In this document: in pieces, positions 23,501-36,267 of the stretch
Position numbering within the stretch: the first letter of the stretch is position 1
Layout of the letters: each line of letters starts with the position of its first letter
DNA from: Diadophis punctatus similis
Taxonomy: Eukaryota > Chordata > Lepidosauria > Squamata > Dipsadidae
Assembly: GCA_023053685.1 (NCBI GenBank)
Contig: JALIGW010000061.1
Location: 3,056,001-3,120,000, forward strand
Direction of reading: 5' to 3'
DNA: 64,000 nucleotides
The notes under the pieces: model-generated
Told to the model about the DNA's origin: nothing
The model's database searches: none
Seen by the model: only the letters and a program-made list of their open reading frames with translations
Program-made: the position numbers and the translations under genes

Positions 23501-25289
23501 TTCAAACTACAATGGAGTGAGGTTTTTCCCCCCAGAAACTCACAGGTATCAGCCAGGAACTCCACCCCAGCTTCTGTGAATTGAAACTACAATGCAGTGA
23601 GTTTTTTTCCCCAGATACTCACAGGTCTCAGCCAGGAACTCCACCCCCAGCATCTGTGAATTCAAACTACAATGGAGTGAGGTTTTGTTCCCCCAGATAC
23701 TCACAGGTCTCAGCCAAGAACTCCACCCCAGCTTCTGTGAATTCAAACTACAATGGAGTGAGGTTTTCCCCCCCCCAGATACTCACAGGTCTCAGCAAGG
23801 ACCTCCACCCCCAGCTTTTGTGAATTCAAACTACAATGGAGTGAGGTTTTCCCGCCGATACTCACAGGTCTCAGCCAGGAACTCCACCCCCAGCTTCTGT
23901 GAATTCAAACTACAATGGAGGGAGGTTCCCCTCCCGATACTCACAGGTCTCAGCCAGGAACTCCACTCCCAGCTTCTGTGAAATCAAACTACAATGGAGT
24001 GAGGTTTTTTTCCCAAATACTCACAGGTCTTAGCCAGGAACTCCACCCCCAGCTTCTGTGAATTGAAACTACAATGCAGTGAGGTTTTGTTCCCCCAGAT
24101 ACTCACGGGTCTCAGCCAGGAACTCCACCCCCAGCTTCTGTGAATTCAAACTACAATGGATTGAGGTTTTGTTCCCCCAGATACTCACAGGTCTCAGCCA
24201 GGAACTCCACTCCCAGCCTCTGTGAATTCAAACTATAATGGGATGTCGTTTTTTCCCCCAGAAACTAACAAGTCTCAGCCAGGAGCTCCACCCCCAGCTT
24301 CTGTGAATTCAAACTGCAATGGATTGAGGTTTGTTCCCCCAGATACTCACAGGTCTCAGCCAGGAACTCCACCCCCAGCTTCTGTGAATTCAAACTACAA
24401 TGGAGTGAGGTTTCTTCTCCCAGATACTCACAGGTCTCAGCCAGGAACTCCACCCCCAGCTTCTGTGAATTCAAACTACAATGGAGTGAGGTTTGTTCCC
24501 CCAGATACTCACAGGTCTCAGCCAGGAACTCCACCCCCAGCTTCTGTGAATTCAAACTACAATGGAGTGAGGTTTTTCCCCCCAGAAACTCACAGGTATC
24601 AGCCAGGAACTCCACCCCAGCTTCTGTGAATTGAAACTACAATGCAGTGAGTTTTTTTTCCCAGATACTCACAGGTCTCAGCCAGGAACTCCACCCCCAG
24701 CATCTGTGAATTCAAACTACAATGGAGTGAGGTTTTGTTCCCCCAGATACTCACAGGTCTCAGCCAAGAACTCCACCCCAGCTTCTGTGAATTCAAACTA
24801 CAATGGAGTGAGGTTTCCCCCCCCCCAGATACTCACAGGTCTCAGCAAGGACCTCCACCCCCAGCTTTTGTGAATTCAAACTACAATGGAGTGAGGTTTT
24901 CCCGCCGATACTCACAGGTCTCAGCCAGGAACTCCACCCCCAGCTTTTGTGAATTCAAACTACAATGGAGGGAGGTTCCCCTCCCGATACTCACAGGTCT
25001 CAGCCAGGAACTCCACTCCCAGCTTCTGTGAAATCAAACTACAATGGAGTGAGGTTTTTTTCCCAAATACTCACAGGTCTTAGCCAGGAACTCCACCCCC
25101 AGCTTCTGTGAATTGAAACTACAATGCAGTGAGGTTTTGTTCCCCCAGATACTCACGGGTCTCAGCCAGGAACTCCACCCCCAGCTTCTGTGAATTCAAA
25201 CTACAATGGATTGAGGTTTTGTTCCCCCAGATACTCACAGGTCTCAGCCAGGAACTCCACTCCCAGCTTCTGTGAATTCAAACTATAAT
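20552..25289 (+). repeat. ~6.47-kb super-block B, copy 2
   Basis: This is the partner of 14081-19545. It lacks the 727-bp internal duplication, so it is the simpler arrangement. Shared private changes include CCATGCCCAGC (near 16850 and 23321) and AAGAAATCCACCCC (near 14740 and 21210), which show descent by duplication of the whole block rather than independent assembly of similar units. Confidence 0.82.
20631..23021 (+). repeat. 33-unit higher-order repeat, copy 3
   Basis: This lies 6471 bp downstream of copy 2 with the same unit order. A partial fourth copy (about 19535-20500, offset 3963 from 15572-16540) lies just before it, from the AAGTGTTTCCCCAGAG unit to the GGAATGAGG unit. The inserted or lost pieces are always whole numbers of units. 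Confidence 0.8.
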
Positions 25290-25945
25290 GGGATGTCGTT
25301 TTTTCCCCCAGAAACTAACAAGTCTCAGCCAGGAGCTCCACCCCCAGCTTCTGTGAATTCAAACTGCAATGGATTGAGGTTTGTTCCCCCAGATACTCAC
25401 AGGTCTCAGCCAGGAACTCCACCCCCAGCTTCTGTGAATTCAAACTACAATGGAGTGAGGTTTGTTCCCCCAGATACTCACGGGTCTCAGCCAGGAACTC
25501 CACGCCCAGCTTCTGTGAATTGAAACTACAATGGAGTGAGGTTTGTTCCCCCAGATACTCACAAGTCTCAGCCAGGAACTCCACCCCCAGCTTCTGTGAA
25601 TTCAAACTACAATGGAGTGAAGTGTTTCCCCAGAGATACTCACAGGTATCAGCCAGGAACTCCACCCCAGCTTCTGTGAATTGAAATTACAATGCAGTGA
25701 GGTTTTTTTCCCAGATACTCACAGGTCTCAGCCAGGAACTCCACCCCCAGCATCTGTGAATTCAAACTACAATGGAGTGAGGTTTTGTTCCCCCAGATAC
25801 TCACAGGTCTCAGCCAAGAACTCCACCCCCAGCTTCTGTGAATTCAAACTACAATGGAGTGAGGTTTCCCCCCCCCAGATACTCACAGGTCTCAGCAAGG
25901 ACCTCCACCCCCAGCTTTTGTGAATTCAAACTACAATGGAGTGAG
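25290..25945 (+). repeat. Tail of domain B, repeat of 21733-22388
   Basis: This stretch runs from the TATAATGGGATGTCG unit, through CACGGGTC, AAGTGTTTCCCCAGAG and GAATTGAAATTAC units, to the poly-C / GCAAGGACC pair. It matches 21733-22388 at offset 3557. The match breaks at about 25945, where this copy goes straight into a TTTTTCCCCCAAGATAC unit that in the older block lies two units further on, which implies loss of two units. Confidence 0.75.
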
Positions 25946-26559
25946 GTTTTTCCCCCAAGATACTCACAAGTCTCATCCAGGAACTCCACCCCCAGCTTCT
26001 GTGAATTCAAACTACAATGGATTGAGGTTTTTTCCCCCAGATACTCACACGTCTCAGCCAGGAACTCCACCAACAGCTTCTGTGAATTCAAACTACAATG
26101 GAGTGAGGTTTTTTCCCCGAGATACTAACAAGTCTCAGCCAGGAACTCCACCCGCAGCTTCTGTGAATTCAAACTACAATGGAGTGCGGTTTCTTCCCCC
26201 AGATACTCACAGGTCTCAGCCAGGAACTCCACCCCCAGCTTCTGTGAATTCAAACTACAATGGAGTGAGGTTTGTTCCCTCAGATACTCACAGGTCTCAG
26301 CCAGGAACTCCACCCCCAGTTTCTGTGAATTCAAACTACAATGGAGTGAAGTTTTTCCCCCCAGATACTCACAGGTATCAGCCAGGAACTCCACCCCCAG
26401 CTTCTGTGAATTCAAATTACAATGGATTGAGGTTTTGTCCCCCAGATACTCACACGTCTCAGCCAGGAACTCCACCAACAGCTTCTGTGAATTCAAACTA
26501 CAATGGAGTGAGGTTTTTTCCCCGAGATACTAACAAGTCTCAGCCAGGAACTCCACCCG
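25946..26559 (+). repeat. Domain boundary; first CACACGTCTC / CCACCAACAGC units
   Basis: The unit class with CACACGTCTC and CCACCAACAGC first appears near 26046 and recurs through about 56.6 kb, never to the left. TTCCCCGAGATACTAAC also first appears here. A five-unit group (CACACGTC, CCCCGAG, TTCTTCCCCC, TTCCCTCAG, CCCAGTTTCTG) is repeated inside this stretch about 405 bp apart, at about 26046 and 26451. Confidence 0.75.
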
Positions 26560-28969
26560 CAGCTTCTGTGAATTCAAACTACAATGGAGTGAGGTTTCTT
26601 CCCCCAGATACTCACAGGTCTCAGCCAGGAACTCCACGCCCAGCTTCTGTGAATTCAAACTACAATGTAGTGAGGTTTGTTCCCCCAGATACTCACAGGT
26701 CTCAGCCAGGAACTCCACCCCCAGCTTCTGTGAATTCAAACTACAATGGAGTGAGGTTTGTTCCCTCAGATACTCACAGGTCTCAGCCAGGAACTCCACC
26801 CCCAGTTTCTGTGAATTCAAACTACAATGGAGTGAAGTTTTTCCCCCCAGATACTCACAGGTATCAGCCAGGAACTCCACCCCAGCTTCTGTGAATTGAA
26901 ACTACAATGCAGTGAGTTTTTTTCCCCAGATACTCACAGGTCTCAGCCAGGAACTCCACCCCCAGCTTCTGTGAATTCAAACTACAATGGAGTGAGGTTT
27001 TTTCCCCAGATACTCACAGGTCTCAGCCAGGAGCTCCACGCCCAGCTTCTGTGAATTCAAACTACAATGGAGTGAGGTTTTTTTCCGAGATACTCACAGG
27101 TCTCAGCCAGGAACTCCAACCCCAGCTTCTGTGAATTGAAAATACAATGCAGTGAGGTTTCCCCCCCAGATACTCACAGGTCTCAGCCAGGAACTCCACC
27201 CCCAGCTTCTGTGATTTCAAACTACAATGGAGGGAGGTTCCCCCCCCGATACTCACAGGTCTCAGCCAGGAACTCCACTCCCAGCTTCTGTGAAATCAAA
27301 CTACAATGGAGTGAAGTTTTTCCCCCCAGATACTCACAGGTATCAGCCAGGAACTCCACCCCCAGCTTCTGTGAATTCAAACTACAATGGATTGAGGTTT
27401 TGTCCCCCAGATACTCACACGTCTCAGCCAGGAACTCCACCAACAGCTTCTGTGAATTCAAACTACAATGGAGTGAGGTTTTTTCCCCGAGATACTAACA
27501 AGTCTCAGCCAGGAACTCCACCCGCAGCTTCTGTGAATTCAAACTACAATGGAGTGAGGTTTCTTCCCCCAGATACTCACAGATCTCAGCCAGGATTCCA
27601 CGCCCAGCTTCTGTGAATTCAAACTACAATGTAGTGAGGTTTGTTCCCCCAGATACTCACAGGTCTCAGCCAGGAACTCCACCCCCAGCTTCTGTGAATT
27701 CAAACTACAATGGAGTGAGGTTTGTTCCCTCAGATGCTCACAGGTCTCAGCCAGGAACGCCACCCCCAGTTTCTGTGAATTCAAACTACAATGGAGTGAA
27801 GTTTTTCCCCCCAGATACTCACAGGTATCAGCCAGGAACTCCACCCCAGCTTCTGTGAATTGAAACTACAATGCAGTGAGGTTTTTCTCCCCGATACACA
27901 CAGGTCTCAGCCAAGAACTCCACCCACAGCTTCTGTGAATTCAAACTACAATGGAGTGAGGTTTCCCCCCCCCCCGATACTCACAGGTCTCAGCCAGGAA
28001 CTCCACCCCCAGCTTCTGTGAAATCAAACAAAAATTGAGTGAGGTTTTTTTCCCAGATACTCACAGGTCTTAGCCAGGAACTCCACCCCCAGCTTCTGTG
28101 AATTCAAACTACAATGGAGTGAAGTGTTTCCCCCGAGATACTCACAGGTATCAGCCAGGAACTCCACCCCAGCTTCTGTGAATTGAAACTACAATGCAGT
28201 GAGGTTTTCCCGCCCAGATACTCACAAGACTCAGCCAGGAATTCCACCCCCAGCTTCTGTGAATTCAAACTAAAATGGATTGAGGTTTTTCTCCCAGATA
28301 CTCACAGGTCTCAGCCAGGAACTCCACCCCCAGCTTCTGTGAATTCAAACTGCAATGGAGTTAGGTTTTTTCCCCCAGATACTAACAGGTCTCACCCAAG
28401 AACTCCACCCCCAGCTTCTGTGAATTCAAACTACAATGGATTGAGGTTTGTTCCCCCAGATACTCACAGGTCTCAGCCAGGAACTCCACCCCCAGCTTCT
28501 GTGAATTCAAACTACAATGGAGTGAGGTTTGTTCCCCCAGATACTCACGGGTCTCAGCCAGGAACTCCACGCCCAGCTTCTGTGAATTGAAACTACAATG
28601 GAGTGAGGTTTGTTCCCCCAGATACTCACAGGTCTCAGCCAGGAACTCCACCCCCAGCTTCTGTGAATTCAAACTACAATGGAGTGAAGTGTTTCCCCCG
28701 AGATACTCACAGGTCTCAGCCAGGAACTCCACCCCAGCTTCTGTGAATTGAAACTACAATGCAGTGAGGTTTTTTTCCCAGATACTCACAGGTCTCAGCC
28801 AGGAACTCCACCCCCAGCATCTGTGAATTCAAACTACAATGGAGTGAGGTTTTGTTCCCCCAGATACTCACAGGTCTCAGCCTAGAACTCCACCCCCAGC
28901 TTCTGTGAATTCAAACTACAATGGAGTGAGGTTTCCCCCCCCCCCAGATACTCACAGGTCTCAGCCAGG

Positions 28970-31900
28970 AACTCCACCCCCAGCTTCTGTGAATTCAAAC
29001 TACAATGGAGTGAGGTTTTTTCCACAGATACTCAGAGGTCTCAGCCAGGAACTCCACGCCAAGCTTCTGTGAATTCATACTGCAATGGAGTGAGGTTTTT
29101 TAACCCAGAAACTCACAGGTCTCAGCCAGGAACTCCACCCCCGGCTTCTGTGAATTCAAACTACAATGGAGTGAGGTTTTGTTCCCCCAGATACTCACAA
29201 GTCTCAGCCAGGAACTCCACCCCCAGCTTCTGTGAATTCAAACTACAATGGAGTGAGGTTTCTTCCCCCAGATACTCACAGGTCTCAGCCAGGAACTCCA
29301 CTCCAGCTTCTGTGAATTCAAACTACAATGGAGTGAGGTTTTTTCCCCCAGATACTAACAAGTCTCAGCCAGGAACTCCACCCGCAGCTTCTGTGAATTC
29401 AAACTACAATGGAGTGAGGTTTTTTCCCCCAGATACTCACAGGTCTCAGCCAGGAACTCCACGCCCAGCTTCTGTGAATTCAAACTACAATGTAGTGAGG
29501 TTTCTTCCCCCAGAAACTCACAGGTCTCAGCCAGGAACTCCACCCCCAGCTTCTGTGAATTCAAACTACAATGGAGTGAGGTTTGTTCCCCCAGATACTC
29601 ACAGGTCTCAGCCATGAACTCCACCCCCAGCTTCTGTGAATTCAAACTACAATGGAGTGAGGTTTTTTCCCCAGAAACTCACAGGTATCAGCCAGGAACT
29701 CCACCCCAGCTTCTGTGAATTGAAACTACAATGCAGTGAGTTTTTTTCTCCAGATACTCACAGGTCTCAGCCAGGAACTCCACCCCCAGCATCTGTGAAT
29801 TCAAACTACAATGGAGTGAGGTTTGTTCCCCCAGATACTCACAGGTCTCAGCCAGGAACTCCACCCCCAGCTTCTGTGAATTCAAACTACAATGGAGTGA
29901 GGTTTGTTCCCCCAGATACTCACGGGTCTCAGCCAGGAACTCCACGCCCAGCTTCTGTGAATTGAAACTACAATGGAGTGAGGTTTGTTCCCCCAGATAC
30001 TCACAAGTCTCAGCCAGGAACTCCACCCCCAGCTTCTGTGAATTCAAACTACAATGGAGTGAAGTGTTTCCCCAGAGATACTCACAGGTATCAGCCAGGA
30101 ACTCCACCCCAGCTTCTGTGAATTGAAATTACAATGCAGTGAGGTTTTTTTCCCAGATACTCACAGGTCTCAGCCAGGAACTCCACCCCCAGCATCTGTG
30201 AATTCAAACTACAATGGAGTGAGGTTTTGTTCCAACAGATACTCACAGGTCTCAGCCAAGAACTCCACCCCCAGCTTCTGTGAATTCAAACTACAATGGA
30301 GTGAGGTTTCCCCCCCCCCAGATACTCACAGGTCTCAGCAAGGACCTCCACCCCCAGCTTTTGTGAATTCAAACTACAATGGAGTGAGGTTTTCCCACCG
30401 ATACTCACAGGTCTCAGCCAGGAACTCCACCCCCAGCTTCTGTGAATTCAAACTACAATGGAGTGAGGTTTTTCCCCCCAGATACTCACAGGTCTCAGCC
30501 AGGAACTCCACGCCAAGCTTCTGTGAATTCAAACTACAATGCACCGAGGTTTTTCCCCCAAGATACTCACAAGTCTCATCCTGGAACTCCACCCCCAGTT
30601 TCTGTGAATTCAAACTACAATGGATTGAGGTTTTGTCCCCCAGATACTCACACGTCTCAGCCAGGAACTCCACCAACAGCTTCTGTGAATTCAAACTACA
30701 ATGGAGTGAGGTTTTTTCCCCGAGATACTAACAAGTCTCAGCCAGGAACTCCACCCGCAGCTTCTGTGAATTCAAACTACAATGGAGTGCGGTTTCTTCC
30801 CCCAGATACACACAGGTCTCAGCCAGGAACTCCACGCCCAGCTTCTGTGAATTCAAACTACAATGTAGTGAGGTTTGTTCCCCCAGATACTCACAGGTCT
30901 CAGCCAGGAACTCCACCCCCAGCTTCTGTGAATTCAAACTACAATGGAGTGAGGTTTGTTCCCTCAGATACTCACAGGTCTCAGCCAGGAACTCCACCCC
31001 CAGTTTCTGTGAATTCAAACTACAATGGAGTGAAGTTTTTCCCCCCAGATACTCACAGGTATCAGCCAGGAACTCCACCCCCAGCTTCTGTGAATTCAAA
31101 CTACAATGGATTGAGGTTTTGTCCCCCAGATACTCACACGTCTCAGCCAGGAACTCCACCAACAGCTTCTGTGAATTCAAACTACAATGGAGTGAGGTTT
31201 TTTCCCCGAGATACTAACAAGTCTCAGCCAGGAACTCCACCCGCAGCTTCTGTGAATTCAAACTACAATGGAGTGAGGTTTCTTCCCCCAGATACTCACA
31301 GGTCTCAGCCAGGAACTCCACGCCCAGCTTCTGTGAATTCAAACTACAATGTAGTGAGGTTTGTTCCCCCAGATACTCACAGGTCTCAGCCAGGAACTCC
31401 ACCCCCAGCTTCTGTGAATTCAAACTACAATGGAGTGAGGTTTGTTCCCTCAGATACTCACAGGTCTCAGCCAGGAACTCCACCCCCAGTTTCTGTGAAT
31501 TCAAACTACAATGGAGTGAAGTTTTTCCCCCCAGATACTCACAGGTATCAGCCAGGAACTCCACCCCAGCTTCTGTGAATTGAAACTACAATGCAGTGAG
31601 GTTTTTCTCCCAGATACACACAGGTCTCAGCCAAGAACTGCACCCACAGCTTCTGTGAATTCAAACTACAATGGAGTGAAGTGTTTCCCCCGAGATACTC
31701 ACAGGTATCAGCCAGGAACTCCACCCCAGCTTCTGTGAATTGAAACTACAATGCAGTGAGGTTTTCCCGCCCAGATACTCACAAGCCTCAGCCAGGAATT
31801 CCACCCCCAGCTTCTGTGAATTCAAACTAAAATGGATTGAGGTTTTTCTCCCAGATACTCACAGGTCTCAGCCAGGAACTCCACCCCCAGCTTCTGTGAA

Positions 31901-32065
31901 TTCAAACTGCAATGGAGTTAGGTTTTTTCCCCCAGATACTAACAGGTCTCACCCAAGAACTCCACCCCCAGCTTCTGTGAATTCAAACTACAATGGATTG
32001 AGGTTTTGTTCCCCCAGATACTCACAGGTCTCAGCCAGGAACTCCACTCCCAGCTTCTGTGAATT
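28970..32065 (+). repeat. ~3.1-kb segment C1a, repeated at 33172-36267
   Basis: Offset is 4202 bp (52 units). The segment runs from the CCACAGATACTCAGAGG unit through the HindIII dimer, a GCCATGAACTCC unit, CCAACAGATACTC, the hairpin-free poly-C units, CAATGCACCGAGG and two rounds of the CACACGTC group, to the TAAAATGG / TTTTTCTCCC units. Inside it the CACACGTC group is repeated at 486 bp (six units). Confidence 0.8.
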
Positions 32066-33140
32066 CAAACTATAATGGGATGACGTTTTTTCCCCCAGAA
32101 ACTAACAAGTCTCAGCCAGGAGCTCCACCCCCAGCTTCTGTATATTCAAACTACAATGGATTGAGGTTTGTTCCCCCAGATACTCACAGGTCTCAGCCAG
32201 GAACTCCACCCCCAGCTTCTGTGAATTCAAACTACAATGGAGTGAGGTTTGTTCCCCCAGATACTCACGGGTCTCAGCCAGGAACTCCACGCCCAGCTTC
32301 TGTGAATTGAAACTACAATGGTGTGAGGTTTGTTCCCCCAGATACTCACAGGTCTCAGCCAGGAACTCCACCCCCAGCTTCTGTGAATTCAAACTACAAT
32401 GGAGTGAAGTTTTTTCCCCCAGATACTCACAGGTATCAGCCAGGAACTCCACCCCAGCTTCTGTGAATTGAAACTACAATGCAGTGAGGTTTTCCCGCCC
32501 AGATACTCACAAGCCTCAGCCAGGAATTCCACCCCCAGCTTCTGTGAATTCAAACTAAAATGGATTGAGGTTTTTCTCCCAGATACTCACAGGTCTCAGC
32601 CAGGAACTCCACCCCCAGCTTCTGTGAATTCAAACTGCAATGGAGTTAGGTTTTTTCCCCCAGATACTAACAGGTCTCACCCAAGAACTCCACCCCCAGC
32701 TTCTGTGAATTCAAACTACAATGGATTGAGGTTTTGTTCCCCCAGATACTCACAGGTCTCAGCCAGGAACTCCACTCCCAGCTTCTGTGAATTCAAACTA
32801 TAATGGGATGACGTTTTTTCCCCCAGAAACTAACAAGTCTCAGCCAGGAGCTCCACCCCCAGCTTCTGTATATTCAAACTACAATGGATTGAGGTTTGTT
32901 CCCCCAGATACTCACAGGTCTCAGCCAGGAACTCCACCCCCAGCTTCTGTGAATTAAACTACAATGGAGTGAGGTTTGTTCCCCCAGATACTCACGGGTC
33001 TCAGCCAGGAACTCCACGCCCAGCTTCTGTGAATTGAAACTACAATGGAGTGAGGTTTGTTCCCCCAGATACTCACAGGTCTCAGCCAGGAACTCCACCC
33101 CCAGCTTCTGTGAATTCAAACTACAATGGAGTGAAGTGTT
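31690..33140 (+). repeat. 9-unit (728 bp) tandem duplication
   Basis: Units 31690-32415 recur at 32418-33140, offset 728. The order is GAATTG/CAATGCAG, TTTTCCCGCCC, CAAGCCTCAG, CAGGAATTCC, TAAAATGG, TTTTTCTCCC, AACTGCAATGGAGTTAGG, CACCCAAG, then TATAATGGGATGACG and TGTATATTC. The second copy has a one-base deletion (GTGAATTAAAC near 32950). In the corresponding place near 41.7-43.3 kb the pair is 888 bp apart, because two extra units lie between the copies. Confidence 0.8.
32081..32086. other. TGACGT (CRE half-site-like) variant
   Basis: The TATAATGGGATGTCG unit of the left domain reads GATGACG here, giving TGACGT. Other copies are at 32809-32814, 42100-42105 and 42988-42993, and near 47595 and 57782. 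An independent TGACGT arises in GGAGTGACGTTTG at 50430-50435, 50753-50758 and 62232-62237. This is a six-base match only, so it is probably incidental. Confidence 0.3.
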
Positions 33141-33171
33141 TCCCCCGAGATACTCACAGGAATCAGCCAGG

Positions 33172-36100
33172 AACTCCACCCCCAGCTTCTGTGAATTCAA
33201 ACTACAATGGAGTGAGGTTTTTTCCACAGATACTCAGAGGTCTCAGCCAGGAACTCCACGCCAAGCTTCTGTGAATTCATACTGCAATGGAGTGAGGTTT
33301 TTTAACCCAGAAACTCACAGGTCTCAGCCAGGAACTCCACCCCCGGCTTCTGTGAATTCAAACTACAATGGAGTGAGGTTTTGTTCCCCCAGATACTCAC
33401 AAGTCTCAGCCAGGAACTCCACCCCCAGCTTCTGTGAATTCAAACTACAATGGAGTGAGGTTTCTTCCCCCAGATACTCACAGGTCTCAGCCAGGAACTC
33501 CACTCCAGCTTCTGTGAATTCAAACTACAATGGAGTGAGGTTTTTTCCCCCAGATACTAACAAGTCTCAGCCAGGAACTCCACCCGCAGCTTCTGTGAAT
33601 TCAAACTACAATGGAGTGAGGTTTTTTCCCCCAGATACTCACAGGTCTCAGCCAGGAACTCCACGCCCAGCTTCTGTGAATTCAAACTACAATGGAGTGA
33701 GGTTTCTTCCCCCAGAAACTCACAGGTATCAGCCAGGAACTCCACCCCCAGCTTCTGTGAATTCAAACTACAATGGAGTGAGGTTTGTTCCCCCAGATAC
33801 TCACAGGTCTCAGCCATGAACTCCACCCCCAGCTTCTGTGAATTCAAACTACAATGGAGTGAGGTTTTTTCCCCAGAAACTCACAGGTATCAGCCAGGAA
33901 CTCCACCCCAGCTTCTGTGAATTGAAACTACAATGCAGTGAGTTTTTTTCTCCAGATACTCACAGGTCTCAGCCAGGAACTCCACCCCCAGCATCTGTGA
34001 ATTCAAACTACAATGGAGTGAGGTTTGTTCCCCCAGATACTCACAGGTCTCAGCCAGGAACTCCACCCCCAGCTTCTGTGAATTCAAACTACAATGGAGT
34101 GAGGTTTGTTCCCCCAGATACTCACGGGTCTCAGCCAGGAACTCCACGCCCAGCTTCTGTGAATTGAAACTACAATGGAGTGAGGTTTGTTCCCCCAGAT
34201 ACTCACAAGTCTCAGCCAGGAACTCCACCCCCAGCTTCTGTGAATTCAAACTACAATGGAGTGAAGTGTTTCCCCAGAGATACTCACAGGTATCAGCCAG
34301 GAACTCCACCCCAGCTTCTGTGAATTGAAATTACAATGCAGTGAGGTTTTTTTCCCAGATACTCACAGGTCTCAGCCAGGAACTCCACCCCCAGCATATG
34401 TGAATTCAAACTACAATGGAGTGAGGTTTTGTTCCAACAGATACTCACAGGTCTCAGCCAAGAACTCCACCCCCAGCTTCTGTGAATTCAAACTACAATG
34501 GAGTGAGGTTTCCCCCCCCCCAGATACTCACAGGTCTCAGCAAGGACCTCCACCCCCAGCTTTTGTGAATTCAAACTACAATGGAGTGAGGTTTTCCCAC
34601 CGATACTCACAGGTCTCAGCCAGGAACTCCACCCCCAGCTTCTGTGAATTCAAACTACAATGGAGTGAGGTTTTTCCCCCCAGATACTCACAGGTCTCAG
34701 CCAGGAACTCCACGCCAAGCTTCTGTGAATTCAAACTACAATGCACCGAGGTTTTTCCCCCAAGATACTCACAAGTCTCATCCAGGAACTCCACCCCCAG
34801 CTTCTGTGAATTCAAACTACAATGGATTGAGGTTTTGTCCCCCAGATACTCACACGTCTCAGCCAGGAACTCCACCAACAGCTTCTGTGAATTCAAACTA
34901 CAATGGAGTGAGGTTTTTTCCCCGAGATACTAACAAGTCTCAGCCAGGAACTCCACCCGCAGCTTCTGTGAATTCAAACTACAATGGAGTGCGGTTTCTT
35001 CCCCCAGATACACACAGTTCTCAGCCAGGAACTCCACGCCCAGCTTCTGTGAATTCAAACTACAATGTAGTGAGGTTTGTTCCCCCAGATACTCACAGGT
35101 CTCAGCCAGGAACTCCACCCCCAGCTTCTGTGAATTCAAACTACAATGGAGTGAGGTTTGTTCCCTCAGATACTCACAGGTCTCAGCCAGGAACTCCACC
35201 CCCAGTTTCTGTGAATTCAAACTACAATGGAGTGAAGTTTTTCCCCCCAGATACTCACAGGTATCAGCCAGGAACTCCACCCCCAGCTTCTGTGAATTCA
35301 AACTACAATGGATTGAGGTTTTGTCCCCCAGATACTCACACGTCTCAGCCAGGAACTCCACCAACAGCTTCTGTGAATTCAAACTACAATGGAGTGAGGT
35401 TTTTTCCCCGAGATACTAACAAGTCTCAGCCAGGAACTCCACCCGCAGCTTCTGTGAATTCAAACTACAATGGAGTGAGGTTTCTTCCCCCAGATACTCA
35501 CAGGTCTCAGCCAGGAACTCCACGCCCAGCTTCTGTGAATTCAAACTACAATGTAGTGAGGTTTGTTCCCCCAGATACTCACAGGTCTCAGCCAGGAACT
35601 CCACCCCCAGCTTCTGTGAATTCAAACTACAATGGAGTGAGGTTTGTTCCCTCAGATACTCACAGGTCTCAGCCAGGAACTCCACCCCCAGTTTCTGTGA
35701 ATTCAAACTACAATGGAGTGAAGTTTTTCCCCCCAGATACTCACAGGTATCAGCCAGGAACTCCACCCCAGCTTCTGTGAATTGAAACTACAATGCAGTG
35801 AGGTTTTTCTCCCAGATACACACAGGTCTCAGCCAAGAACTGCACCCACAGCTTCTGTGAATTCAAACTACAATGGAGTGAAGTGTTTCCCCCGAGATAC
35901 TCACAGGTATCAGCCAGGAACTCCACCCCAGCTTCTGTGAATTGAAACTACAATGCAGTGAGGTTTTCCCGCCCAGATACTCACAAGCCTCAGCCAGGAA
36001 TTCCACCCCCAGCTTCTGTGAATTCAAACTAAAATGGATTGAGGTTTTTCTCCCAGATACTCACAGGTCTCAGCCAGGAACTCCACCCCCAGCTTCTGTG

Positions 36101-36267
36101 AATTCAAACTGCAATGGAGTTAGGTTTTTTCCCCCAGATACTAACAGGTCTCACCCAAGAACTCCACCCCCAGCTTCTGTGAATTCAAACTACAATGGAT
36201 TGAGGTTTTGTTCCCCCAGATACTCACAGGTCTCAGCCAGGAACTCCACTCCCAGCTTCTGTGAATT
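33172..36267 (+). repeat. ~3.1-kb segment C1b, partner of 28970-32065
   Basis: The same unit order as 28970-32065 ends where this copy reads AACTACAATGGAG and the first reads AACTATAATGGGATG. It is distinguished by CAGCATATGTG near 34394 (a T-to-A change in CAGCATCTGTG) and ACACACAGTTCTCAG near 35010. Both private changes are then found at 44574 and 45190, and again near 45707 and 46323, so this version was the template of the third and fourth copies. Confidence 0.8.

Larger units (their letters stand above)
26560..36255 (+). repeat. ~10-kb composite higher-order unit C, copy 1
   Basis: Variant order from 26560 to about 30995 matches 36256-40692 at offset 9694-9697. The following part matches at offsets 10019, 10179 and then 11312 as whole-unit duplications accumulate in the second copy. 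Rare changes are shared, for example AGATCTCAGCCAGGATTCC (near 27580 and 37275), GATGCTCACAGG (near 27734 and 37428) and CAAACAAAAATTGAG (near 28027 and 37720). These private errors make common descent clear. Confidence 0.82.

Noticed and set aside
30442..31578. Long open frames (up to 378 codons; copies at 34644, 45956 and 55904) as protein-coding genes with 27-residue repeats
   Set aside because: They follow automatically from an 81-bp period with few stops. Equally open frames overlap on the other strand and in another + frame. They start and stop wherever a unit gains or loses a base, with no promoter, flanking unique domain or consistent ends.
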